From assembly GCA_013389105.1 (NCBI GenBank), contig JACADZ010000078.1, forward strand, positions 62,001 through 126,000: a stretch of 64,000 nt of DNA. The letters run 5' to 3'. Each line of letters starts with the position of its first letter. Position 1 is the first letter of the stretch. Of this stretch, positions 55,119 through 62,502 are shown piece by piece. A program made the translations under genes and the position numbers. The notes under the pieces are model-generated. The model did no database searches, was not told where the DNA came from, and was given only the letters and a program-made list of their open reading frames with translations. This DNA comes from Parvularculaceae bacterium (GTDB taxonomy: Bacteria > Pseudomonadota > Alphaproteobacteria > Caulobacterales > Parvularculaceae).

Positions 55119-56009
55119 ATGGCCGACATGCCCCGCCCCTATGTCACCCTGGACGTGTTCACCCAGCAGCGCTTCGCCGGCAACCAGCTCGCGGTGGTGA
55201 TGGACGGCCGCGGACTCGCCGACGACGCGATGCAGGCGATCGCGCGCGAGTTCAATTACGCCGAGACCAGCTTCGTGCTGCCGGCGGACGACGCTCGGCG
55301 CACGGCGAAAGTCCGCATCTTCACCCCCGGCTATGAAATGCCCTTCGCCGGCCATCCGACGGTCGGCACGGCGATCGCGATCGCGCGGGCGAGAAACATC
55401 GCGGGCGACCTGACGCTGGAGTTGAAAGCCGGCGTTTTTCCGGTGCGCGTCAGCAGCGCCGCGGGACGATGGCGCGCCGAGTTCGAAAACCCGAATCTGC
55501 CAGCCGAGCGCGGCGCGGCCCCGTCGGCGGAGGCGATCGAGCGCGCGCTGTCGCTGCCCGAAGGCGCCCTTGATCGCGGCGCCCACAGGCCGCGCCGGAT
55601 CGGGGCCGGCGTCGATTTCTACTATACGCGGGCGCCCATCGACATTGTCCGCAAAGCGGAGATCAACGCCGCAGCGTGGAAGAAGCTCTCTTTCGCAGGC
55701 GTCATCGGCGTCTACCTTTATGCGGACGGCGGCGACCTCGAAGGGTCCGATTACCACGTGCGGATGTTTGCACCGGACGCCGGCGTTACGGAGGATCCGG
55801 CGACCGGGTCGGCCGCGGCCGCCTTCCCCGGCCAGCTCCTTCTCGCCGGCGCGCTGTCCGCTTCACGCAAGATCAGGATCGAACAGGGAGTGGAACTCGG
55901 CCGCCCGAGCGTTCTCTTCGTCGATGCCGAGGTCGTCGCAGGCGGCGTGACGCGCGTCGCCGTGGGCGGCTTCGCCGTGCCCGTCATGCGCGGCGAACTC
56001 GAAGACTGA
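55119..56009 (+). CDS. PhzF family isomerase
   Basis: A 296-residue isomerase-fold protein related to PhzF. YVTLDVFTQQRFAGNQLAVV, FNYAETSFVLPADDARR, GYEMPFAGHPTVGTAIAIA and VTEDPATGSAAAAFPG are signatures; the Glu in ETSF is the catalytic residue. No phenazine genes are nearby, so it is a general member of the family with unknown substrate. ATG 55119 and 55128 both fit. Confidence 0.88.
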   Translation: MADMPRPYVTLDVFTQQRFAGNQLAVVMDGRGLADDAMQAIAREFNYAETSFVLPADDARRTAKVRIFTPGYEMPFAGHPTVGTAIAIARARNIAGDLTLELKAGVFPVRVSSAAGRWRAEFENPNLPAERGAAPSAEAIERALSLPEGALDRGAHRPRRIGAGVDFYYTRAPIDIVRKAEINAAAWKKLSFAGVIGVYLYADGGDLEGSDYHVRMFAPDAGVTEDPATGSAAAAFPGQLLLAGALSASRKIRIEQGVELGRPSVLFVDAEVVAGGVTRVAVGGFAVPVMRGELED

Positions 56010-56013
56010 AACG

Positions 56014-56042
56014 CGAAAGGCCCCGGACTTTCGTCCAGGGCC
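56014..56042. terminator. Bidirectional terminator between PhzF and a convergent gene
   Basis: GGCCCCGGAC (56019-56028), TTTC, GTCCAGGGCC (56033-56042) forms a 10-bp stem with one mismatch on the plus strand and a wobble pair on the minus strand. On the minus strand CTTTCGCG follows. It lies between the PhzF stop (56009) and the convergent gene end (56064). Confidence 0.6.
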
Positions 56043-56063
56043 CCTGAATTCGCGGCAGAAATC

Positions 56064-56534
56064 CTAGATGATGCGGATTTCCGCCCGGCGGGAGCATTCA
56101 TTGGCCGCGATCCGCCGGACCAGGCCGTGCGGCACGTAGCGGCGATCCGGTCCGCGCACATCCAGCGTGCAGATGCGGCGATAATGGTCGCGGTACCGGA
56201 TCTCTTCCTCAACGAGATGGATCCGCGCGTGATACCGCGTGTTGTAGACGCGGCTCTTCACGATGCGCCTGCCGCCATAGCCGTAGCGGTCGTCGTAACG
56301 GCCGTAATCGTCATACCTGTCGCCGCGATAGCCGCCCGCGCGGTAATAGCGGTCGGCCGGATAGTAATCATAGTAGCGCGGATCATGGGTGCGGTGATCG
56401 TGATCGTCGTCGCAGCGCTCGGGACGGTCATAACCGCCGCCGCGATACCTGTCGTCGTCGGCCGACGCGGCCGTCACGCCGATCGCCGCGGCCGCAAAGC
56501 CGATCGCCGCCACAAGATTTCTGAAAGCGCCCAT
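56064..56534 (-). CDS. Secreted Tyr/Arg/Asp-rich low-complexity protein
   Basis: A 156-residue protein with a signal peptide (MGAFRNLVAAIGFAAAAIGV...ASA). Residues ~27-85 are dominated by Tyr, Arg, Asp and Gly (DPRYYDYYPADRYYRAGGYR), followed by a more ordered C-terminus: VYNTRYHARIHLVEEEIRY, ICTLDVRGPDRRYVPHGL, with two cysteines. GGAGG lies ahead of the ATG. No named function; surface, matrix or metal-binding roles are all possible. Confidence 0.75.
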   Translation of the reverse strand: MGAFRNLVAAIGFAAAAIGVTAASADDDRYRGGGYDRPERCDDDHDHRTHDPRYYDYYPADRYYRAGGYRGDRYDDYGRYDDRYGYGGRRIVKSRVYNTRYHARIHLVEEEIRYRDHYRRICTLDVRGPDRRYVPHGLVRRIAANECSRRAEIRII

Positions 56535-56590
56535 TCAAGACCTCCATGCTTGCCCCAGCCGGATGTCACCGCTTGCGAATCTCGACCCGA

Positions 56591-56636
56591 ATTGCGGCGA
56601 AAAAAGCGCCGGGCGCCGTCGCGATTTCGCCGCAAT
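56591..56636. promoter_or_regulatory. 12-bp perfect inverted repeat in the HU/secreted-protein divergent region
   Basis: ATTGCGGCGAAA (56591-56602) pairs with TTTCGCCGCAAT (56625-56636) around a 22-nt loop that itself contains a GC-rich self-complement (GCGCCGGGCGC). It lies 57 bp upstream of the minus-strand ATG 56534 within a 326-bp gap. The rest of the gap is a GC-rich stretch and then AT-rich DNA before the HU ATG. Confidence 0.4.
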
Positions 56637-56860
56637 CGATGACGCTTGCGCGAGCGCCGGGGCGGGCGCGCTTTCGCCCGGCGGCGCCGAAAAGTTCTTG
56701 CGCGCCGCGCCTTGAGGGGGCCTGAAGGCCGATTTTCAGGGGTTTTTTGAGGGCTTGGCGACGAAAAAGGCTGAAAAATCGCTGAAAAAGCCTTGCATCG
56801 TGGCGGAATCAGACGATGGTGCGGCCACAGGTTTTCCCTGTACTGCAAAGGAAAATATCG

Positions 56861-57229
56861 ATGGCAACCAAGAAAATGACCCCGCCGAAAAAAGCCGCGC
56901 CCGCCAAAAAAGCGGCCGCGCCGAAGGCCGCCGCCGGCAAGAAGCCTGCTCCCGCGATCATGACGCTGAAGCATTTTGCGGCCGATCTTTCCGGCTCGCA
57001 CAACATGTCCAAGAAGGACATGGAGACGGTGCTGAACGATTTCGTGACGCAGATCGGCAAGACGTTGAAGCGCGGCGGGAAGATCCGCATCACCGGACTC
57101 GGCATTCTGCAGGTCCGCCACCGCGCCGCCCGCATGGGCCGCAACCCGGCGACCGGCGAAGCGATCAAGATCAAGGCCTCGAAGAAGATCGCCTTCCGCC
57201 CGGCGAAGGATCTGAAAGAGTCGATCTAG
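56861..57229 (+). CDS. HU family DNA-binding protein with Lys/Ala-rich N-terminal tail
   Basis: A 122-residue nucleoid protein. Residues 1-32 are a Lys/Ala/Pro tail (KKAAPAKKAAAPKAAAGKK), similar to eukaryotic H1-like tails found on some alphaproteobacterial HU proteins. The HU core has MSKKDMETVLNDFVTQIG, GKIRITGLGILQVRHRA and the DNA-binding arm MGRNPATGEAIKIKASKKIA. AAAGGA sits ahead of ATG 56861. It ends with a strong terminator. Confidence 0.92.
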   Translation: MATKKMTPPKKAAPAKKAAAPKAAAGKKPAPAIMTLKHFAADLSGSHNMSKKDMETVLNDFVTQIGKTLKRGGKIRITGLGILQVRHRAARMGRNPATGEAIKIKASKKIAFRPAKDLKESI

Positions 57230-57255
57230 TCCGCATTCCGACGGCCTGTCGCGGA

Positions 57256-57284
57256 GCGGCGCCCACGGGCGCCGCTTTTGTTTT
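57256..57284 (+). terminator. Rho-independent terminator of the HU gene
   Basis: GCGGCGCCC (57256-57264), AC, GGGCGCCGC (57267-57275) is a perfect stem followed by TTTTGTTTT. It begins 27 bp after the HU stop. Confidence 0.85.
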
Positions 57285-57307
57285 GGCCGCGCAGGCCCGC
57301 CGGCCGG

Positions 57308-58336
57308 CTACTCCGCTTTCGCCCTGAACGTCGCGAGCACAGGCTGATGATCCGTATACTGGAAATCGAGATCGACAGCCTCGACCCGATCGGCCTCGAC
57401 ATTCGGCGAAATGACGAAGCCGTCGACGACGGTGGTGAAGTTCTCGCCCTTCGCGTAAGGACGCTCATTGGTCCGGCAGGTCGGAACAGCCGCATCGTAG
57501 ACGGCGCGCCAGCCCTCGCCCAGTTCATCGCGCGGGAACGGGTGCAGCCAGAACAGGAACTCCTCGGTCGTCGTGGTCGGACGTCCCGGATTGACGAATT
57601 CGTAGTTCCAGTCGCCGCCCACGATCACGCGCGCGCCGCGCGCATATTCGGCCTCCGCCAGGCGCAGGACCTCGCGCATCTGTTCAAGGCGCGTGTTCGC
57701 GCCCTCGTCGAAAGCCGACAGGTGAACGTTGAAAAGGACCCAGTCCGGCCCTGCGTCATCGGTAGGCACACGGATGATCTGCACATGATAGCGCCGCTTG
57801 ATCAGCCCGAGCATGTGTCCGGGTTCGCGCGGGAGCGCATGGAGTTCGCGCCGCACGCCGCCCCAGCCGATCGAGGCGAAGAGGCCGTTTTCGAGCGCGA
57901 GCGGGGGCGGCAGCAGCGTCGCGACGATGTCGCCGGAGAAGGCGTTGTCGCGGCCGGCGAGCGCCCCGGCGACCGCGCCGAGCGTATCGACGCCGCGCGT
58001 GAGGACGCTCGCCCGCGCGGTCTCCTGCATGAGGATCGCGTCAGGCCGGCGCCGGTTCAGCTCTGCGACGATCCCGGCGCCGTTCTTTTCAACCGCGGCG
58101 CGGCTCGGCGGAACGAGGCTTTTGCCGCCGTCCGAAGCGAAATCGGATTCGGCCCCGAGGCCGCCATAGCCGATGTTCCAGATCATCACGTCGAGCGAAT
58201 CGCCGGGAAAGGCGGGCAAGGCCGCCGGAGGGCCGACCGCCGTCAGCTCCGCGGGCGCGCCCCGGCGGTTGACGAAAACCACGGCCGCCGCATAGGCGGC
58301 GAGCGCGAGGAGCAAAGCGAGCAGCAGCCGTTTCAC
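57308..58336 (-). CDS. Endonuclease/exonuclease/phosphatase family protein
   Basis: A 342-residue protein anchored or secreted by an N-terminal hydrophobic segment (RLLLALLLALAAYAAAVVFV). The EEP catalytic set is visible: MIWNIGYGG, ILMQETARA (Glu ligand), LFNVHLSAFDEG, VIVGGDWNYEF, VDGFVISPNVEA and YTDHQPVLATF. Members cleave phosphodiester bonds in nucleic acids, lipids or inositol phosphates; envelope location favours a lipid or extracellular DNA. It starts with GTG. Confidence 0.85.
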   Translation of the reverse strand: MKRLLLALLLALAAYAAAVVFVNRRGAPAELTAVGPPAALPAFPGDSLDVMIWNIGYGGLGAESDFASDGGKSLVPPSRAAVEKNGAGIVAELNRRRPDAILMQETARASVLTRGVDTLGAVAGALAGRDNAFSGDIVATLLPPPLALENGLFASIGWGGVRRELHALPREPGHMLGLIKRRYHVQIIRVPTDDAGPDWVLFNVHLSAFDEGANTRLEQMREVLRLAEAEYARGARVIVGGDWNYEFVNPGRPTTTTEEFLFWLHPFPRDELGEGWRAVYDAAVPTCRTNERPYAKGENFTTVVDGFVISPNVEADRVEAVDLDFQYTDHQPVLATFRAKAE

Positions 58337-58432
58337 GCCCTGGACCCGAGGGACTTGCCGGAACGAGCCTACGCCGGTCGGCGGCGGCGCGAAACGCTTT
58401 TGTTTAGGCGTATACAGACGACTTCGCCGACA

Positions 58433-58774
58433 TCAATCGGAAAGAAAATTGCGGCCGAGACGATCCTCTATCTCAACGATCCACAGGTCGCGGTCGAACC
58501 GACGCTCCTTGTCGAGCAGCGCGTCAATCTTCCCCTCCGGCGCCGCGCCCGGGAACGGTTCGCGCCAAGCCGGCGCGCCGGTCTCGTCGAGACCCTGCAG
58601 GAAAAGGCGGGCCATGGGCGCGCCGTCGATGCGGCCGAGAAACACCTTGACCGCGACCGCGCCTGCGTCGGCGTCGCCTTTGCGGACGATCTGCGCCGGC
58701 GCGCCCGCGATCTCGGCGCGCCTCAGGAGCGCGGCGACGAGGATATGCGACTTCAGCCGGGGCGGGCGGTCCAT
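58433..58774 (-). CDS. DUF1491 family protein
   Basis: A 113-residue cytoplasmic protein of DUF1491. PPRLKSHILVAALLRRAEIA, VRKGDADAGAVAVKVFLGR and ALLDKERRFDRDLWIVEIED follow the family pattern, largely restricted to Alphaproteobacteria. Function unknown. It lies 97 bp upstream of the EEP gene on the same strand. Confidence 0.88.
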   Translation of the reverse strand: MDRPPRLKSHILVAALLRRAEIAGAPAQIVRKGDADAGAVAVKVFLGRIDGAPMARLFLQGLDETGAPAWREPFPGAAPEGKIDALLDKERRFDRDLWIVEIEDRLGRNFLSD

Positions 58775-58859
58775 ACCGACACTCTAGAGGCGAGGGGCAG
58801 GTTGGGCCATCGCCGCCGGCGGCGGCATGAGGGCGGGCGCGCGAACGATCAACGGGGGT

Positions 58860-60050
58860 TCAGGCGGCGGATCGGGAGCGTTCTCGTCGATAGGCCTCGA
58901 CCCGCTCGAGCTGACTGAGGATTGCGGGCGCGGCCGCGTCGGCGCGCGCGGACTCAACGACCGATCTGAGGCGCCGCTCGGGTCGCGCCGGCTTCACGAT
59001 CGGCAGCCGGGCTTCGGCGCGCACGCCCTCGCCCGGAGCGCTCTGAAGCGCCAGGCGCCCGCCGTGAAGTTCCACCAGCGCATTTGCGACGGCGAGCCCC
59101 AGGCCCGTGCCCTTGGCGCCGCGAACGCCGTCTGCGCCTTTGGCGAAGCGCGCTCCAAGCTTTTTGAGATCCTCCGGCCCCATGCCCACTCCGGTGTCGG
59201 CGACGACAAGCAAGAGTTCCTCGCCTTCGGCGCGGACATCGATGCTCACCTCGCCGTCGCTGGTGAATTTGACGGCGTTGGCGAGGAGATTGATGAGGAT
59301 CTGGCGAACCGCCCGCGGATCAAGCGCGACGTCGGGGAGAGGTTCGCCGACCTTGACGGCGATCTTCAGGCCGGCTTTCTCCGCGTCGATGCGCATCAGC
59401 GCCGCGCATTCGCGGGCGAGCGCGCCGACATCGACGGTCTCGCGCTTCAAGGCGTAGCGGCCGGCCTAGAGGCGGGCGTGATCGAGCATCAGGTTCACAA
59501 GATCGAGGAGGTGCCGGCCAGAGGCGCGGATGATGTCGGCATACTCCGCGTATTTCGGGTGGCCGAGCGGGCCGTAGGTCTCGCCGATCATGGCGTCGGC
59601 GAAGCCGATGACGGCGTTCAGCGGCGTGCGCATCTCGTGGCTGAGATCGGCGACGTCGGCGGCGGTCGCGGGCGGGGCCGGTTCGCCCGCCGCCTCCGCC
59701 GCGGCGACGGCGAGCATCAGGACCGGCGTCCGCTTGCGGGTGCGGCGGCCGAAACGCAGCTCGAGCGCGCCGCCGGCTTCAAGTTCGATGCGGGCCGGCC
59801 CAGCCGCCGGACCCAGCGAGAGTCCCCGCTCCACGCGCGCGCGATCGGCGGGGCGGAACAGCGAGACGATCTCGCGGTCGATTATGTCCAGGCGCCCCAT
59901 CTTGAGGAGGCCGGGAGCCTCGTCCGAGAGACCTCGGATGCGTCCCCGGTCATCGACCAAGAGCACGCCCGAACCGGCGCCGCCCTCCCAGACCGCGCCC
60001 TTGGCGGCGCCGTCGGCGTCGAGCAGTTGCGAAAAAAGGGTTGCGGGCAT
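58860..60050 (-). pseudogene. Sensor histidine kinase interrupted by one in-frame amber codon
   Basis: From ATG 60050 the frame encodes a PAS-like region (GVLLVDDRGRIRGLSDEAPG), then the DHp phospho-acceptor helix DLSHEMRTPLNAVIGF, up to LDHARL, where TAG occurs at 59468-59466 (codon 195). The same frame resumes with AGRYA and a complete ATPase domain: N-box NLLANAVKFT, VADTGVGMGPEDLKK, GTGLGLAVANAL. A Glu or Gln is the expected residue (RLEAGRY), one base from TAG. A TTG at 59450 could restart the ATPase half. No response regulator is adjacent. It is either a recent pseudogene, a split kinase or a sequence error. Confidence 0.8.
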
Positions 60051-60303
60051 CGTCCTAACCAACCGGGAAGAGATGTTAACGCATCCTGATCCTATGGCTC
60101 TCCATCGTTAACAAACGTTGAATGGGGTCCCCGCGGGACCGCGATCGCTTCGGCGGCGGTCAAGGCGTCCGGCTTTCAAACGGCTCAAATTTCGCATTTG
60201 ACTCGAATGCCGGATGTATGGCCAAGCTCGCCTTAGCTGGGGTCATGTAGCGTCGCCGGTCTGACGCCTGTAGGGGCGCGTTGAGATAACGGAGAACTTG
60301 CTC

Positions 60304-61320
60304 ATGTTGCGTCTGGATTCGGCCGCGCCTCACGCCGGCCGCAAGGGGGAAGCGCGCTCCCTAGCCAAGCCCGCTCTGATCGCGGCCGCGGCCGTCACGC
60401 TCGCCCTGACGAACGCCGTCTGCGCCGAATCCCTCGCCCAACCAAGCGACGATTCCCTTCAACGTCGGGCCGCCGGTTACATCGCCTTTCGTGAGGACGT
60501 GGCGGCGATCGAGGCGAAGCCGTTCACCAGCGCGGAAGTGACCCGCGAGGCCCATCGTCGCCTGTCGACTCATGACGCGAGGGCCCTCTCTTCGGGCTGG
60601 GTCGCCTACGCCGCCCTGGTCGCCGCCGACACGCCTTCTTTCCGCGACGCCATCGGCGACGAGATCAAGGGCGCCAAGTTCAACGGGCTCAAGGGCCGCG
60701 ACGCGCTGTTCGCGCAAATGGCGCAGGACCCTTATTACGTGCGCCGTCTCAAGGGCGTGCAGGAGGCCGTCGACAAGGTGATGGCGATGACCGCGGCGGA
60801 TGCGGCGCGCTTTTCCGCCCTTGGCGAGGCCTTCAAGGCGCAGGCCTACGCCATGCAGAAAACCAAGTGGGGCGTTGCGAAGCTGTCCCCGCCGCCGGCC
60901 CGCCTCGAGGACGCCGACGCTTACGGGGCCAGCCGCGGCGCGACCTCGTCCGATCTCCCGGCGACGACCGACAAGGGCGTCACGCAACCCATGCTCGCGA
61001 ACGCCTCCGGGGCCTGGTCGCCCGACTGGGGCAAAAGCTCCCCAGGCCGCGTCAACGGCGAGAACGCCGAAGTCATCATGACGCGCGTGCTCAATCTCGC
61101 CGCCCGTTATTCCGCCGACGGCATGAATGGCAAGCTCGTCGACGTCTATGCGAAGAACGACCGCTCTGACAGCTGCCTCTCCATGGCGCGACTGACCTTG
61201 CGCCAGTGCATCGCGGCGACGCGAGCGCCCTATGAGGAGGCCTTCTGCATCGGCGAGCACGCGCTGAACGACGTTTCCGCGTGCCTCGGCTGGGTCGCGA
61301 GCGCCGGCGGCGGGAGCTGA
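60304..61320 (+). CDS. Secreted protein of unknown function, 338 residues
   Basis: A signal-anchor or signal peptide lies at residues ~24-42 (KPALIAAAAVTLALTNAVCA). The mature part is helical: YIAFREDVAAIEAKPFTSAE, LSTHDARALSSGWVAYAAL, YYVRRLKGVQEAVDKVMAM. The C-terminal 60 residues have four cysteines (in DSCLSM, RQCIAA, FCIGEH and SACLGW), likely two disulfides. GGAG nine bases ahead supports ATG 60304. It ends with a clear terminator. I recognise no named family; similar proteins occur in related marine Alphaproteobacteria by general impression only. The 253 bp upstream, divergent from the kinase, show only a short GGTCCC/GGGACC stem. Confidence 0.75.
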   Translation: MLRLDSAAPHAGRKGEARSLAKPALIAAAAVTLALTNAVCAESLAQPSDDSLQRRAAGYIAFREDVAAIEAKPFTSAEVTREAHRRLSTHDARALSSGWVAYAALVAADTPSFRDAIGDEIKGAKFNGLKGRDALFAQMAQDPYYVRRLKGVQEAVDKVMAMTAADAARFSALGEAFKAQAYAMQKTKWGVAKLSPPPARLEDADAYGASRGATSSDLPATTDKGVTQPMLANASGAWSPDWGKSSPGRVNGENAEVIMTRVLNLAARYSADGMNGKLVDVYAKNDRSDSCLSMARLTLRQCIAATRAPYEEAFCIGEHALNDVSACLGWVASAGGGS

Positions 61321-61347
61321 GATCAGTCTATTCCGGCTACGGATGAA

Positions 61348-61370
61348 CGCCCGGGACGCCCGGGCGTTTT
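61348..61370 (+). terminator. Rho-independent terminator
   Basis: CGCCCGGG (61348-61355), ACG, CCCGGGCG (61359-61366) followed by TTTT, 27 bp after the stop of the 338-residue secreted protein. Confidence 0.8.
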
Positions 61371-61591
61371 CGCTTTCGGCCCGACCCTGGCGGGGCCGCG
61401 CAACCGACCGCTCCGTCGATCGGGATGCTCCGGTCGGCTCCGCCGCGCGCAACCTGTTGATTTTTCGCGATTTTGCGGCGTTTTTCCGCTTGCGGATGTT
61501 TTATCAGCGGATGGGCAACCGGAGGCTGCATAACTCGATCATGCCTACATCCGAAACGATCCGCATAAAGACTGAATATTAACCAAGAAAC

Positions 61592-61618
61592 GGGGATAGT
61601 TATCCCCCATTTATCCCC
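61592..61618. promoter_or_regulatory. Three TATCCCC half-sites in an otherwise empty gap
   Basis: GGGGATA (61592-61598) and TATCCCC (61601-61607) form an inverted pair with a 2-nt centre, and a further TATCCCC lies at 61612-61618, exactly 11 bp after the second. The 396-bp gap (61321-61716) separates two convergent gene ends and, apart from the terminator and this cluster, holds nothing I can support, so the target of the sites is unclear. Confidence 0.35.
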
Positions 61619-61716
61619 GCCAGCTCGAGCGGCCTTATGATGAGCGCGACGTCGCAGAGGCCAGAAAGGAGGCCGGCGTGAAACAAATCAGTACAAAGAG
61701 CGAATTCTCCGGCGCC

Positions 61717-62502
61717 TCAAAGCCGGCGATAGGCGCCGGCGTCGGCGCGGAACTGCACGAGATCGCCGACGCGCACCAGCTCGCCTTCGGCCTCGACCGG
61801 GTCGGCGACGAAAGGAAGGATCGACTCGCCGAGCGCGCCGCCCTTCGCGTCGGTCATGAGGAGAACGGCTTCGCGACCGTCGGCGCCCCGCGCCCAGAAG
61901 GACGGCGGTATCCCGCCGCGGATGCACAGCGACGCGCACGCCTTGTGCGTCCGGCCGCGCGACGGCCGCATGACGCCGAAGAAGCACTTGCTGTCCATGA
62001 TCTGGCCCGAGAGCCGCGCGCGCCCGAGCGGCTCAGGCAGGAGGGGCGGCAATTTCACCCCCTCAGCCGAGGGCGCGATCCAGTCTTCGAGCGCGAGCGG
62101 CACTTCGAGCATCTGGCGGTTCCCCCGCTCGATCAGCACGCCCGACGCCCTAAAGGCTCGGCCGTCCTTGGCGGCGAGATCGAGCGAGCTCGTGCATTTG
62201 CCCTGCGCGACGACGAGCACGGTGCGGACGTCAAAGGGCGAGGCGGGATCGGCGACGTAAAGCATGGGATAGGGACGCGTCGCGAGGACGCCGGTCACGC
62301 GATGGACGGCGCCGGTTTTCCAGGCGCCGGCGCCGGGCGGGCCAAGACCTTGCGCCGACAGAAACCCGAGGCCCGCGGCGCCGGCGAGCGCGAAGGGAAG
62401 ACTCCCAAGGATAAAGCGGCGGTCGGCGACCGGCGCCCTCGCCCAGCCGATGAAGAAATCCCTGTCGCGGTCGGGCGGGAGGACGCCGCGGTTGAGACTC
62501 AT
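61717..62502 (-). CDS. Membrane-anchored protein with Cys/His motif, partner of the Rieske fusion
   Basis: A 261-residue protein with one N-terminal span (FILGSLPFALAGAAGLGFLS) and a periplasmic-type remainder. Distinctive motifs are VVAQGKCTSSLDLAAKDG and, near the C-terminus, MDSKCFFGVMRPSRGRTHKA followed by CASLCIRGGIPPSFW, giving a C-x13-H-x2-C-x3-C arrangement. This could hold a metal or cofactor. Its ATG overlaps the stop of the upstream Rieske fusion (ATGA), so they are produced together. No family name is known to me. Confidence 0.75.
   Translation of the reverse strand: MSLNRGVLPPDRDRDFFIGWARAPVADRRFILGSLPFALAGAAGLGFLSAQGLGPPGAGAWKTGAVHRVTGVLATRPYPMLYVADPASPFDVRTVLVVAQGKCTSSLDLAAKDGRAFRASGVLIERGNRQMLEVPLALEDWIAPSAEGVKLPPLLPEPLGRARLSGQIMDSKCFFGVMRPSRGRTHKACASLCIRGGIPPSFWARGADGREAVLLMTDAKGGALGESILPFVADPVEAEGELVRVGDLVQFRADAGAYRRL

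Noticed and set aside
26608-60050. Amber codons read as selenocysteine-like or pyrrolysine recoding
   Set aside because: Selenocysteine uses UGA, and pyrrolysine systems would leave TAG rare as a stop, whereas many clear genes here end in TAG.
61599-61618. TTATCCCC copies considered as DnaA boxes of an origin
   Set aside because: The boxes deviate from TTATCCACA at key positions, only two lie in the same orientation, and no dnaA, parAB, hemE or AT-rich unwinding region is nearby.
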